Shown here in pieces: positions 14,496 through 23,339 of a DNA stretch of 49,210 nt (the stretch's first letter is position 1; each line of letters begins with the position of its first letter). The translations under genes were made by a program, and so were the position numbers. Source of the DNA: Kofleriaceae bacterium (GTDB lineage: Bacteria; Myxococcota_A; Polyangia; Haliangiales; Haliangiaceae); NCBI GenBank assembly GCA_013368795.1, contig JABFXX010000144.1, positions 1-49,210 of the forward strand, given 5' to 3'. Below the pieces are notes generated by a model that searched no databases, had not been told where the DNA came from, and saw nothing but the letters and a program-made list of their open reading frames with translations.

Positions 14496-14617
14496 GAGGC
14501 CGCCTCGTTAGCCAGTCCCACGAAGCTGGCCGGCAACTCGGCTAGCCACCGGCGTGCCCGTACGCCGCAAATCACCGATTTGAGGCTCCTTCCACAAGCA
14601 CTTACGTAGCTCCCGGC

Positions 14618-14633
14618 TGGCACATCCCGTGCT
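14618..14633 (+). promoter_or_regulatory. Sigma-54-type -24/-12 promoter
   Basis: TGGCACATCCCGTGCT matches the sigma-54 consensus TGGCACG-N4-TTGCW with exact GG-N10-GC spacing. The -24 hexamer is perfect and the -12 element has one mismatch (GTGCT for TTGCT). The expected transcript start, about 12 bases downstream of the GC, lies near 14644, only about 5 bases before the ATG of the next gene. Translation would therefore be nearly leaderless, consistent with the absence of a Shine-Dalgarno sequence. No enhancer site was recognised. Confidence 0.45.
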
Positions 14634-14648
14634 CATGGCCAGGCCGTC

Positions 14649-14969
14649 ATGCAGGTGAACGCGCATATCGCTCGCAAGAACACGGCCACGACCGCGGCCA
14701 ACACCAAGGACCTGCAGCACTACTTCGAGTACTCGCACTCCGGCATCGACGTCGTCGAGGACGGCCTCAAGGAGATCACGTTCGGCGAGTTCCTCGTCGA
14801 GCAGCAGGTCCTCGACCGGTTCCAGCTGTTCCGCGCGCTGCAGATGCAGGATCGCCTGCCCGGCGTTCGCCTCGGCGAATGCGCCGCCGCGCTCGGCTAC
14901 GCACCGATCAATGCGATCGAGCGCCTCTACGAGCGCTTCGCGAACATCAACGCCGTCGAAGTCGGCTGA
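14649..14969 (+). CDS. Small stand-alone MshEN/GspE-N-like protein
   Basis: 106 residues. After a 40-residue lead, the segment TFGEFLVEQQVLDRFQLFRALQMQ follows the pattern (R)LGxxL-(x)9-L-xx-AL-xx-Q of the c-di-GMP-binding MshEN fold at the N-terminus of type II secretion and type IV pilus ATPases. It is followed by RLGECAAALGYAPINAIERLYERF, which looks like the second half of the repeat. No ATPase domain is attached. Binding of c-di-GMP is therefore possible but unproven: the first motif has F where the motif usually has RL. A sigma-54-type promoter lies just upstream. Confidence 0.7.
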   Translation: MQVNAHIARKNTATTAANTKDLQHYFEYSHSGIDVVEDGLKEITFGEFLVEQQVLDRFQLFRALQMQDRLPGVRLGECAAALGYAPINAIERLYERFANINAVEVG

Positions 14970-14986
14970 TCTGCTATCACCAGCGC

Positions 14987-16225
14987 GTGCCTCGCGCGCT
15001 CGCGCTCTGTCTCGTCCTCACGAGCTGCGGCGACACCAAGCCGGACACGCCCGCGCCCACCCCCGCGCCCTCGCCTCGTGCAGAGGCCGCAGAGCCGCCC
15101 GATCCGACGCCGCCGCGTCCCGCACGCCCGGCCATGGCGCGCGAGAGCTGGTTCGTCCAGCGCGTCTCCGCCGACGGCAAGAAGGTCCTCCTTCGCGACA
15201 CGACGCGCGACGCGCAGGGCCGCGAGCCGCTGCGCTATCGCGTCATCCTCACCGACGCGAACACGATCGAGTCCGACGTCTCGCTCCCTGCCCTCGCCGC
15301 ATTGCCGCTCGAGACGCTCCTCGATAGCGGCGGCGAGAAGCCGGGCGCCAAGCTCGACCTCAACGATCCCGCGATCTCGAGCGAGCTCATCAAGATCGGT
15401 CCGATCCTCGCGCCGTTCGCGCTCGGTCACGGCGGCCGCATCGCCGCCTCTCCCGACGGCGCGCACGTCGCGTTCAACGCGGGCGACTGGATCCTGACGG
15501 CCGAGCGCGGCGTCATCGGCGCGCGCCTGTCGACGGCGGCGTCCTACGATCCGTGGTTCACGCCCGACGGCAAGACGCTCATCTACCGCCGGATGACCGG
15601 CACGTTCGACGGCATCGAGGGCAAGTACGAGCTCTACGCGACCTCGGTCGACGGCACCGCCAAGCCTTCGCGCATCGCCGGCACCGCGGGCGCATGGGAG
15701 CCGTTCGTCGCGACCAAGGACGCGGTGCGCTTCATCGCGACCGCCGGCCCTCACGCCAAGACGTGCGTCGTCGAGGTCCCGCTCGTCGCGCCGTTCAAGG
15801 CCAAGAGGCTCGGCTGCGTCGGCGGCGGCGCGATCAGGACGTCGAGCTGCGTGCTGTCGCCGAGTGCCACCTGGGCCGCGTGCAGCACCGTCCAGGAGCT
15901 CGCCGAGGACGATCCCAACTCGACGATCACGGTCCGCGGCAAGACGCGCCACAGCAAGAAGCTCGAGTTCGCGATGACCTCGTTCGAGGTCGCGACCGGC
16001 AAGGTCGGCTTCAGCCAGGTCGGGCTCGGCAGCGTGTCGGCGATCTCCGACGACGGCAAGCTCGTCGTGCACCGCAGCCAGCAGCTGCTCCTGATCGATC
16101 CGGCCGGCGCGAGCCACGAGCTCCACCCGCAGGGCTACGTCAGCCTGTTCACCTACTTCACGGACGCGACGCACCTCATCACCGAGCAGCACGGCGACAT
16201 CGTCGTCCTCGACATCACGCGGTGA
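14987..16225 (+). CDS. Beta-propeller (PD40/TolB-like) lipoprotein
   Basis: I chose the GTG at 14987 because it begins a short signal peptide, VPRALALCLVLTSC, with lipobox LTSC; longer in-frame starts overlap the upstream gene. A Pro/Ala linker (about 20-50) leads to a 412-residue protein with repeated WD40-like PD40 strands: QRVSADGKKVLLRD, IAASPDGAHVAFNAG, PWFTPDGKTLIYRR, VSAISDDGKLVVHR. It ends in IVVLDITR. Such propellers are binding scaffolds in the periplasm or on the outer membrane. No catalytic residues are evident. It starts 17 bases after the MshEN-like gene and may share its transcript. Confidence 0.78.
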   Translation: MPRALALCLVLTSCGDTKPDTPAPTPAPSPRAEAAEPPDPTPPRPARPAMARESWFVQRVSADGKKVLLRDTTRDAQGREPLRYRVILTDANTIESDVSLPALAALPLETLLDSGGEKPGAKLDLNDPAISSELIKIGPILAPFALGHGGRIAASPDGAHVAFNAGDWILTAERGVIGARLSTAASYDPWFTPDGKTLIYRRMTGTFDGIEGKYELYATSVDGTAKPSRIAGTAGAWEPFVATKDAVRFIATAGPHAKTCVVEVPLVAPFKAKRLGCVGGGAIRTSSCVLSPSATWAACSTVQELAEDDPNSTITVRGKTRHSKKLEFAMTSFEVATGKVGFSQVGLGSVSAISDDGKLVVHRSQQLLLIDPAGASHELHPQGYVSLFTYFTDATHLITEQHGDIVVLDITR

Positions 16226-16270
16226 AGCAGCGCGTGACCTAGCCCGCGGGTCGCGCTATCGTCCCCGTCG

Positions 16271-16702
16271 ATGAAGGCGGCGATGGCGTTTCTCCTCCTC
16301 GCGAGCTGTGTCGAGTTCGAGCCGCAACCGGTCCCGGAGCCCGAGCCAGGGACGCGCTGCGAGATCGATGCCCAGTGCGGCGCCGGCGTGTGCGCGCGGA
16401 CCGGCGAGTGCACGACCTACGACGACGTCCGCGTCGCACACGTGTTCTGGACGATCGCGAAGAAACCCGTCGACGCATCGACGTGCGCGAACGGGCCCGA
16501 CATCATCATCGATCTGAAGACGCAGCCGGAAGTCGGCCAGGGCGAGGTCGCCGAGTTCGGGCCGATGGCGTGCACCCTGGGCCAGTTCACGATCGACAAG
16601 CTGCCGTCGAAGTACTGGATCGCCGGCGTGCGAAACCGCGAGGCCGGCATGGACGTGCCGTTCGACGAGAGCTGGACCGCGCGGCTCGACCTCCCGTTCT
16701 GA
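16271..16702 (+). CDS. Small Cys-rich lipoprotein
   Basis: 143 residues. The signal MKAAMAFLLLASC ends in a lipobox. A Pro/Glu spacer (PQPVPEPEPG) and a disulfide-rich knot (CEIDAQCGAGVCARTGEC) follow. The remaining domain is a predicted beta-sandwich with VAHVFWTI, CANGPDIIIDL, GPMACTLGQFTI and a C-terminal ARLDLPF. The same outline (W, C, alternating hydrophobic strands, PC-x-G) recurs in the lipoprotein encoded at 26193-26597, so the two may be distant relatives. Function unknown. Its stop is 1 base from the convergent HAD gene. Confidence 0.72.
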   Translation: MKAAMAFLLLASCVEFEPQPVPEPEPGTRCEIDAQCGAGVCARTGECTTYDDVRVAHVFWTIAKKPVDASTCANGPDIIIDLKTQPEVGQGEVAEFGPMACTLGQFTIDKLPSKYWIAGVRNREAGMDVPFDESWTARLDLPF

Positions 16703-16703
16703 G

Positions 16704-17390
16704 CTACCGACGACCGCCGATCTCGTCGAGGTGCGCGAGGATGTCGGCGGGGTCGGCGAACACGCGGTACGCGCCGGCGCGTTCGAGCTCGCCTTCGCCG
16801 TAGCCGCCCGACAGGACGCCGATGCCGAGGCCGCGTGCGCGCTGCGCCGCGAGCATGTCCCAGACCGAGTCGCCGACGATCGTCGCGTGATGCATCGGCA
16901 GGCCGAGGCGCTCGGCGGCCGCGAGGAACAGATCCGGATCGGGCTTGGCGTGGCGCACCTGATCGCGCGTGACGATCACCATCCGGTCGAGCGGCACGCC
17001 GAGCAGCTCGAGCGACGGACGCGCGGTCTCGATGCGCCCGCTCGTCGCGATCGCCCACGGCACCCGCGCCGCGGTCAGCGCCTCGAGCAGGTCGTGCGCA
17101 CCGGGCAGCGGATCGACCTCGTCGATGTGCTCGACGTAGATCTCGTGGTGGCGCCGTAGGATCCGGGCGAGCCGCGCGGGCTCCGGCTCGATGCCGGTCT
17201 CGCGGGCGAGGATGCTCGTGAACAGGCCGCCGCTCATCCCGATCCGTCGGTGAATCCGCCAGACCGCGAGGTGAATGTCCTCCTCTCCGAGCGCCTGGTG
17301 CCACGCGAGCACGTGCTGGTACACGCTGTCGACGAGCGTCCCGTCGAGGTCGAACAGGAATCCTTCGGGGAGCGGCTGCGGTGCGGGCAT
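16704..17390 (-). CDS. HAD-superfamily phosphatase (beta-phosphoglucomutase/PGP type)
   Basis: I chose the ATG at 17390 since it places motif I at residues 10-18 (FLFDLDGTLVDS); an upstream extension of 111 codons has no family match and overlaps the divergent gene's start. 228 residues. Motif I has both catalytic Asp, with a helical cap domain (about 20-90). Motif II is AIATSGR, motif III is KPDPDLF with its Lys, and motif IV is IVGDSVWDM. Subfamily IA enzymes hydrolyse or transfer phosphate on small sugars or phosphoglycolate; the substrate is not decidable here. Confidence 0.9.
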   Translation of the reverse strand: MPAPQPLPEGFLFDLDGTLVDSVYQHVLAWHQALGEEDIHLAVWRIHRRIGMSGGLFTSILARETGIEPEPARLARILRRHHEIYVEHIDEVDPLPGAHDLLEALTAARVPWAIATSGRIETARPSLELLGVPLDRMVIVTRDQVRHAKPDPDLFLAAAERLGLPMHHATIVGDSVWDMLAAQRARGLGIGVLSGGYGEGELERAGAYRVFADPADILAHLDEIGGRR

Positions 17391-17481
17391 ATCCGCTCCC
17401 GCTGCGCATCCAGTGCCAGGCCGATCGCCTGCGATCAAATATGACAGACAGTGGACAAGTCGCGCGCGCATCCTCGCGAAC

Positions 17482-18117
17482 ATGCGTATTTCCATGTTGG
17501 GCGTTGTTGCGATTGCTGGCTGTTCCGCGGCACCACAGAAACCGCCGGTCACCGCGCCGCTTCCCGCGAGCACGCCGGCATCCGCGAGCACGGCGGACCT
17601 GCCGACCGGTGACCTCCACGACTTCGACGAGTTCGCGGGAGGGTGGAACTTCAAGAACAAGCGCCTGAAGGCGCGCAATGTCGGCAGTACCGAGTGGGAC
17701 GAGTTCCCGGCGGTGAGCTGCACCTCGCTCTTCCTCGACGGCGTATCGAACGTCGACGAGCTCTACTTCCCGACCAAGGGCTGGTCAGGCCTGACCGTGC
17801 GCGCGTTCGACGTCGCGAAGCACCAGTGGTCGATCTGGTGGATCAACAGCCGCGAGGGCGTCATGTACCCGCCCGTCGTCGGCGGGTTCTCCGGCAGCGA
17901 GGGCAACTTCTACGGCGACGACAAGGACGGCGAGACGCCGGTGAAGGTCCGCTTCCACTGGATCAAGTACAGCCGCGATCACCTGAAGTGGGAGCAGTAC
18001 TTCTCCTACGACGGCGGCAAGACGTGGGAGATGAACTGGACCAACGAGCTGACGCGCGGCGACGAGGCGGCGCTGTGCGATCACGGCAGACCTCGTCGCC
18101 AGCCGGCACAGACGTAG
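17482..18117 (+). CDS. Secreted lipoprotein, DUF1579-like barrel
   Basis: The ATG at 17482 begins a signal peptide with lipobox (MRISMLGVVAIAGC); the in-frame sequence upstream is antisense to the HAD gene. 211 residues. After a Pro/Ala/Ser linker comes a beta-rich domain: EFAGGWNFKN, CTSLFLDGVSNVDELYFP, GLTVRAFDVAKHQWSIWWI, GNFYGDDKDGETPVKVRFHW, EQYFSYDGGKTWEMNW. This strand order and WxxxW pattern resemble DUF1579-type lipocalin-like proteins. Ligand unknown. An AT-rich stretch (ATCAAATATGACAGACAGTG) about 40 bases upstream may hold the promoter. Family call is tentative. Confidence 0.72.
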   Translation: MRISMLGVVAIAGCSAAPQKPPVTAPLPASTPASASTADLPTGDLHDFDEFAGGWNFKNKRLKARNVGSTEWDEFPAVSCTSLFLDGVSNVDELYFPTKGWSGLTVRAFDVAKHQWSIWWINSREGVMYPPVVGGFSGSEGNFYGDDKDGETPVKVRFHWIKYSRDHLKWEQYFSYDGGKTWEMNWTNELTRGDEAALCDHGRPRRQPAQT

Positions 18118-18187
18118 GGCGGGTCGCCGCAAGAAGTTACTAGTCTCGGTCGTTGTAGCCGGGCGCCCTCCTTGCGACTGTCCCCCC

Positions 18188-18829
18188 GTGTTGTTGCGCG
18201 CGTGTGTTGCCGCGGCAGTGGTCGCGACCGGGTCGGGTTGCGGCGTCGATCGAACGCCGACCTCGGACCTGAGCATCGCCTTCGAGGCGAAGTACGACTC
18301 CGGCTTCGAAGACCTGACTGCGGATGCAACGCTGCGCGACCTGTCGAAGAACGGTTTGCTCTACGAGCTCGGGCCCGACGAGCGGCTGCACGTGACATTT
18401 CGGGGTCGATCGGTCGAGCGCATCACGCCGCTCGAGAGCGCGCCACAAGCCGACGAGACCATCACTTTCACGCTCGAGCGCGGCGGTGGCGACGACGTCT
18501 CGGTGACCGGCAGGTTTCCACCTCCGATCACGATCACCTCGCCGGCGAGCGGGAAAGCCTCCGAGGAGCTCCTCGTCACCTGGTCACCGACGTCCACGGA
18601 TGCGATGAGATGGCGGGCGTACGAAAGCTGCAGGCTGGTGTCAAATGACGGGCCGATCCGCGAGGATGTCGGCTCCCTCGCATTCCCCCCGAACGTGTTT
18701 GCCGGTTGTTCCTCTCCCCTCGATCTCCTGCTGTTTCGGCAGCGTCGCTTGACGATGGACACGCGGGCTGCCACGACGACGCTGACAATGGAGCAGGTAC
18801 AGCACATCGACGTGAGGCTCGAGCCATGA
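18188..18829 (+). CDS. Lipoprotein, first of a tandem paralogous pair
   Basis: 213 residues with a GTG start. The signal peptide VLLRACVAAAVVATGSGC ends at a probable lipobox (GSGC). The mature part is beta-rich, with an N-terminal half (LHVTFRGRSVERITPLES) and a C-terminal half built round LLVTWSPTSTDAMRWRAYESC. The downstream gene shows the same order of motifs, so they look like a duplication. The stop overlaps the next start as ATGA, implying coupled translation. Function unknown; no enzyme motifs. Confidence 0.72.
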   Translation: MLLRACVAAAVVATGSGCGVDRTPTSDLSIAFEAKYDSGFEDLTADATLRDLSKNGLLYELGPDERLHVTFRGRSVERITPLESAPQADETITFTLERGGGDDVSVTGRFPPPITITSPASGKASEELLVTWSPTSTDAMRWRAYESCRLVSNDGPIREDVGSLAFPPNVFAGCSSPLDLLLFRQRRLTMDTRAATTTLTMEQVQHIDVRLEP

Positions 18830-19503
18830 GCGCACGTTCCTGGGGGTTCGTCCTGGCGGCAGCAGGATGTAGTGGCCAACCAACGTCGACGCTCGAGCCT
18901 TGGATCGCGGTGTCCGGCGACGAGACGTCGCTGCGCGTGTTGGCAATCGTGGACCCCGCCGACAATGTTGACATCACCCACCCCGACGACATCGAGGTCG
19001 GTGACGCTCGCTTCACGGTAACGTTTCGTGGGGCGGACATCGACCTCAGAAGGATGTCGAACCACACCTGGTCTGGTGAGGTCCCGCTCGATACCTCGCC
19101 GATCGAGGACGAACCGGTCACCGTCGCATTCCTGCGCGACGACGGAGACGATGCGCCGGCCTCCACCGTCCGCATCCCCACTGTGTTCACAGTCGACGAG
19201 CTTCCGCTATTTGTCTCCAGGTCCCAGCCGCTCACGGTGACGTGGTCCCCAGCAAGCGAGGAGAGGATGCACTGGGAGGTCAACGATTTTTGCGGCGGCG
19301 GGTCCGGGGCAATCGAGCCCGGACTCACGACGGTTACAATTCAGGCGACCGAGTGGCATGGATCCTCTGACGAAGATGAGGGGACCTGCACGGCGAATTT
19401 CAATCTCGTTCGATCGCGGACCGGTCAGCTCGATCCGGCGTTCGGCTCCGGCACGATCTTCTTTGATTGGCAACGCCGCATCCCGATCGCACTGACGCCG
19501 TAG
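18826..19503 (+). CDS. Lipoprotein, second of a tandem paralogous pair, low GC
   Basis: The ATG at 18826 overlaps the previous stop by 4 bases and begins [15 protein letters not shown], a signal peptide with lipobox AAGC. 225 residues. It parallels its neighbour: [15 protein letters not shown] versus LHVTFRGRSVERITP, and [20 protein letters not shown] versus LVTWSPTSTDAMRWRAYESC. G+C in 18961-19080 is 70 of 120 (58%), well under typical genes here, and codon third positions are visibly more mixed. Recent acquisition or weak selection is possible. Function unknown. Confidence 0.72.
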   Translation: MSARSWGFVLAAAGCSGQPTSTLEPWIAVSGDETSLRVLAIVDPADNVDITHPDDIEVGDARFTVTFRGADIDLRRMSNHTWSGEVPLDTSPIEDEPVTVAFLRDDGDDAPASTVRIPTVFTVDELPLFVSRSQPLTVTWSPASEERMHWEVNDFCGGGSGAIEPGLTTVTIQATEWHGSSDEDEGTCTANFNLVRSRTGQLDPAFGSGTIFFDWQRRIPIALTP

Positions 19504-19506
19504 CGT

Positions 19507-19869
19507 TCACGGCTCGAAGCAGTCGTACTGCTCCTGGCGCCAGACCTTGCCGTCGCGCACCTCGATCACGCTGCAGATCTGCGCGTGCATCGCGCGGCCA
19601 TCCTTCAGCGTCCCGGTCCACGCGATCTGCGCGACCGCGCGGTCTCCCTCGACGGTGAGCGCGCGCACGTCGTAGCGCTCGCTCGCCATCAGCGCCGCGC
19701 CACGCTCGCCGGCGGCGCGGATCGCCGCCTTGTCGTAGCGCGCTCCGTTGGGATTGAGCTTGTTCGGATGCTCGGTGACGACAACGTCGGGATGGAGCAG
19801 CTCGCCGACGCGGTCGAGCTCGTGCGCCTCGACGGCGCGCAGGTACGCGAGGACCAGATCCTTGGTCAT
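19507..19869 (-). CDS. SnoaL/NTF2-like protein
   Basis: 120 residues, whole-length match to the SnoaL-like fold: helix [26 protein letters not shown], then [21 protein letters not shown], a short [23 protein letters not shown], and an acidic/aromatic tail RQEQYDCF. Members are small cone-shaped proteins used as isomerases, cyclases or ligand-binding modules, and activity cannot be assigned. Its stop is 3 bases from the convergent lipoprotein gene. It lies 19 bases downstream of the isocitrate dehydrogenase gene and may be co-transcribed. Confidence 0.85.
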   Translation of the reverse strand: MTKDLVLAYLRAVEAHELDRVGELLHPDVVVTEHPNKLNPNGARYDKAAIRAAGERGAALMASERYDVRALTVEGDRAVAQIAWTGTLKDGRAMHAQICSVIEVRDGKVWRQEQYDCFEP

Positions 19870-19888
19870 GCGCGTGGGATGCAGCGGC

Positions 19889-20911
19889 TCAGCCGTTCTG
19901 CATGTGGCGAATCACCGCATCCGTGAACTGCGCGGTGTTGGCCTTGCCGCCGAGGTCACCCGTGCGGGTCTCGGCGTTCGCGAGCGCGGCCTTGATGCCG
20001 CGGCGCAGGCGCGTCGCGGCGTCGCGCTGCTCGATGTGATCGAGGAGGAGCGCGGCCGACAGCATGAGGCCCGTCGGGTTCGCGATGCCCTTGCCGGCGA
20101 TGTCGGGCGCGGTGCCGTGGACGGCCTCGAACATCGCGACGCCACCATCGCCGATGTTCGCGGCGGGCGCGACACCGAGGCCGCCGACGAGACCGGCGGT
20201 GAGGTCGGACAGGATGTCGCCGAACAGGTTCATCGTGACGATCACATCGAACCGCTCGGGCGCGACGACGAGCTTCATCGCGGTCGCGTCGACGATCATG
20301 TCGTCGAACTGGATCTCGGGATAGCGCTTCGCGATCTCGCGGCCGGTGTCGAGGAACAGGCCGTTGCTCATCTTGAGGATGTTCGCCTTGTGGACGAGCG
20401 TGACCTTCTTGCGGCCCATGCGGCGCGCGTACTCGAACGCGTAGACAATCACGCGCTCGCTGCCGAACTTCGTGATGATCGCGATCGATTCGGCCGCCGT
20501 GCGGCGCGGATCGATGTAGTGCTCGACGCCGGCGTAGAGGTCCTCGGTGTTCTCGCGGACGATGACGAGGTCGACATTCGTGTAGCGCGACGGCACGCCG
20601 GCGAGCGTCTCGACGGGACGGACGTTTGCGTAGAGATCGAAGTGCTGGCGCAGCGTGACGTTGACGGAGCGATAGCCGCCGCCGCTCGGCGTCGCGAGCG
20701 GGCTCTTCAGCGCGAGCTGGTTCTTCTTGATCGAATCGATCGTCGCCTGCGGCAGCGGATCGCGATGCTTCTCGACGGCACCTGCACCGGCGTCGGCCTT
20801 CTCCCACGTGATCTTGCCGCCGGCGGCCTCGATCGCGCGCACGGTGGCCGCAGCGATTTCGGGGCCGATGCCATCTCCTTCGATCAACGTGACAGTACGA
20901 GTCGTGGTCAT
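19889..20911 (-). CDS. Isocitrate dehydrogenase, NAD-type
   Basis: Converts isocitrate to 2-oxoglutarate in the TCA cycle. The ATG at 20911 starts MTTTRTVTLIEGDGIGPEIA, the usual N-terminus; a longer in-frame extension runs antisense across the Rieske gene. 340 residues, the short (IDH3-like) class. Substrate loop: RSVNVTLRQHFDLYANVRPV. Other signatures are IVRENTEDLYAGVEH and NLFGDILSDLTAGLVGG. The cofactor loop is HGTAPDIAGKGIANP; the Asp there is typical of NAD enzymes, where E. coli NADP-Icd has Lys-Tyr. Isopropylmalate dehydrogenase is less likely given the substrate loop. The start overlaps the Rieske stop by 4 bases. Confidence 0.9.
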   Translation of the reverse strand: MTTTRTVTLIEGDGIGPEIAAATVRAIEAAGGKITWEKADAGAGAVEKHRDPLPQATIDSIKKNQLALKSPLATPSGGGYRSVNVTLRQHFDLYANVRPVETLAGVPSRYTNVDLVIVRENTEDLYAGVEHYIDPRRTAAESIAIITKFGSERVIVYAFEYARRMGRKKVTLVHKANILKMSNGLFLDTGREIAKRYPEIQFDDMIVDATAMKLVVAPERFDVIVTMNLFGDILSDLTAGLVGGLGVAPAANIGDGGVAMFEAVHGTAPDIAGKGIANPTGLMLSAALLLDHIEQRDAATRLRRGIKAALANAETRTGDLGGKANTAQFTDAVIRHMQNG

Positions 20912-21240
20912 GAGGGTCCTTGCAGCGTTCTCGGAACGGGGTCGATCTCGATGTGCTCGCCTACCACGCGAACTGCATAGGTGACGAGACAGACATCCGA
21001 TGCTTCGGCGTGGCGTCCCGTCGCAGTCGAGAATCGCCAGCCGTGATTGGGGCAGATGACGTGGCCGCGCGACACGATGCCGTCGGTGAGGTCGCCTCCG
21101 CGATGCACGCACTGACGCTGCATGGCGAAGTAGCGATCACCGTCGAGCCCGAGGACCATCGGAATCCCCGCGACCTCGACGGCGATGACATCACCGGGCC
21201 GGAGGTCTCCGACCTTCGCGACCTGCTTCCACTCGGACAT
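20908..21240 (-). CDS. Rieske [2Fe-2S] ferredoxin
   Basis: 110 residues, a complete stand-alone Rieske domain. Cluster ligands are C44-x-H46 (QCVHRGG) and C63-xx-H66 (CPNHGW), separated by the usual 16 residues. Lacking the cytochrome bc disulfide Cys and any membrane anchor, it looks like a soluble dioxygenase-type or NirD-type ferredoxin. No oxygenase is nearby. It overlaps the isocitrate dehydrogenase start by 4 bases and follows the VOC gene by 2 bases, so the three form one compact minus-strand unit. Confidence 0.93.
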   Translation of the reverse strand: MSEWKQVAKVGDLRPGDVIAVEVAGIPMVLGLDGDRYFAMQRQCVHRGGDLTDGIVSRGHVICPNHGWRFSTATGRHAEASDVCLVTYAVRVVGEHIEIDPVPRTLQGPS

Positions 21241-21242
21241 GT

Positions 21243-21587
21243 TCAGGCCTTGGTCCAGACCGCGAGCTCGCAGCCGCTCGGGTCGACGAAATGAAACCGG
21301 CGGCCGCCGGGAAACTCGTGGCGCGAGACGATCGTCGCGCCGGCCGCGGTGACCGCGCGCTCGCTCGCCCCGAGATCGTCAGAGTAGATGATGACGAGCG
21401 GACCGCCGGTCGTCGGCGGCGCCTGCACGAGGCGGAGCCCGCCGGTGAGTCCGGCGCCCTGGATGTCGGCGTACTCGACGCCCCAGTCCTTGAACGTCCA
21501 TCCGAAGGCCGCGCTGTAGAACGCCTTCGCGCCCGCCATGTCGAGCACCGGGATCTCGAAGAAATCGACCGCGTGGTGGCCGGGCAT
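21243..21587 (-). CDS. VOC (glyoxalase/bleomycin resistance) family protein
   Basis: The start at 21587 gives MPGHHAVDFFEIPVLDMAGA; 20 extra in-frame codons upstream are possible. 114 residues, one glyoxalase-like module: AFYSAAFGWTFKDWG, GLTGGLRLVQAPPTTGGPLV, DDLGASERAVTAAGATIV, FPGGRRFHFVDPSGCELAVW. The final block is the family's typical DPDGN-type end. The family covers glyoxalase, fosfomycin resistance, dioxygenases and binding proteins, so no reaction is assigned. First gene of the VOC-Rieske-isocitrate dehydrogenase unit. Confidence 0.87.
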   Translation of the reverse strand: MPGHHAVDFFEIPVLDMAGAKAFYSAAFGWTFKDWGVEYADIQGAGLTGGLRLVQAPPTTGGPLVIIYSDDLGASERAVTAAGATIVSRHEFPGGRRFHFVDPSGCELAVWTKA

Positions 21588-21659
21588 GGCGGCAGAATAG
21601 CGCGAAGGACGAACCGTCATTGCAGACGTGCCGAGAAACTGATGCACGGGAGCTTCTGA

Positions 21660-23192
<1,533 letters not shown>

Positions 23193-23196
23193 AGTC

Positions 23197-23233
23197 TGTC
23201 CAGCCGTCTAGACGCTGTCCAGTGGCTTGGACG
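23197..23233 (+). promoter_or_regulatory. Two tandem dyads, putative enhancer (UAS) of the ECF sigma gene
   Basis: Two 18-base imperfect dyads stand 19 bases apart: TGTCCA-GCCGTC-TAGACG at 23197-23214 and TGTCCA-GTGGCT-TGGACG at 23216-23233. Both fit TGTCCA-N6-TGGACA. A weaker copy (GGTCCA-N6-TGAGTC) is at 23167-23184 inside the activator gene, and extra half-sites TGGACA/TGGACG follow at 23240 and 23248. The centres lie about 97 and 116 bases upstream of the predicted sigma-54 start, the classic distance for activator enhancers. Confidence 0.6.
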
Positions 23234-23272
23234 GACGTCTGGACAAATGGACGCCTAACTAGCTGCAATCAC

Positions 23273-23292
23273 TTGTCCGGGTGGCTGGACAA
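23273..23292 (+). promoter_or_regulatory. Promoter-proximal dyad of the same consensus
   Basis: TTGTCCGGGTGGCTGGACAA has perfect 6-base arms and the same N6 core as the two upstream dyads (TGTCCG-N6-TGGACA). Its centre is about 40 bases before the predicted transcript start, abutting the -24 element. That position suits repression or an additional contact rather than enhancer looping. It may also serve the divergent activator gene. Confidence 0.5.
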
Positions 23293-23295
23293 ACA

Positions 23296-23310
23296 TGGCG
23301 TCGCAGTTGC
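23296..23310 (+). promoter_or_regulatory. Sigma-54 promoter of the ECF sigma gene
   Basis: TGGCGTCGCAGTTGC fits TGGC-N7-TTGC exactly, with GG-N10-GC spacing; only the inner -24 positions (GT for AC) depart from consensus. The predicted start near 23322 gives an 18-base leader that contains the Shine-Dalgarno of the ECF gene. Together with the upstream dyads and the divergent activator gene this is a complete sigma-54 arrangement. Confidence 0.6.
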
Positions 23311-23326
23311 GTATCGGATCATGGCG

Positions 23327-23332
23327 AGGAGG
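23327..23332 (+). promoter_or_regulatory. Strong ribosome binding site of the ECF sigma gene
   Basis: AGGAGG stands 7 bases before the ATG at 23340. It is one of the best Shine-Dalgarno matches in the window and fixes the start of the sigma factor. Confidence 0.75.
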
Positions 23333-23339
23333 GTGACCG

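Noticed and set aside
17391-17723. N-terminal extension of the HAD phosphatase
   Set aside because: 111 codons with no HAD features, overlapping the divergent lipoprotein start; motif I sits correctly from the ATG at 17390.
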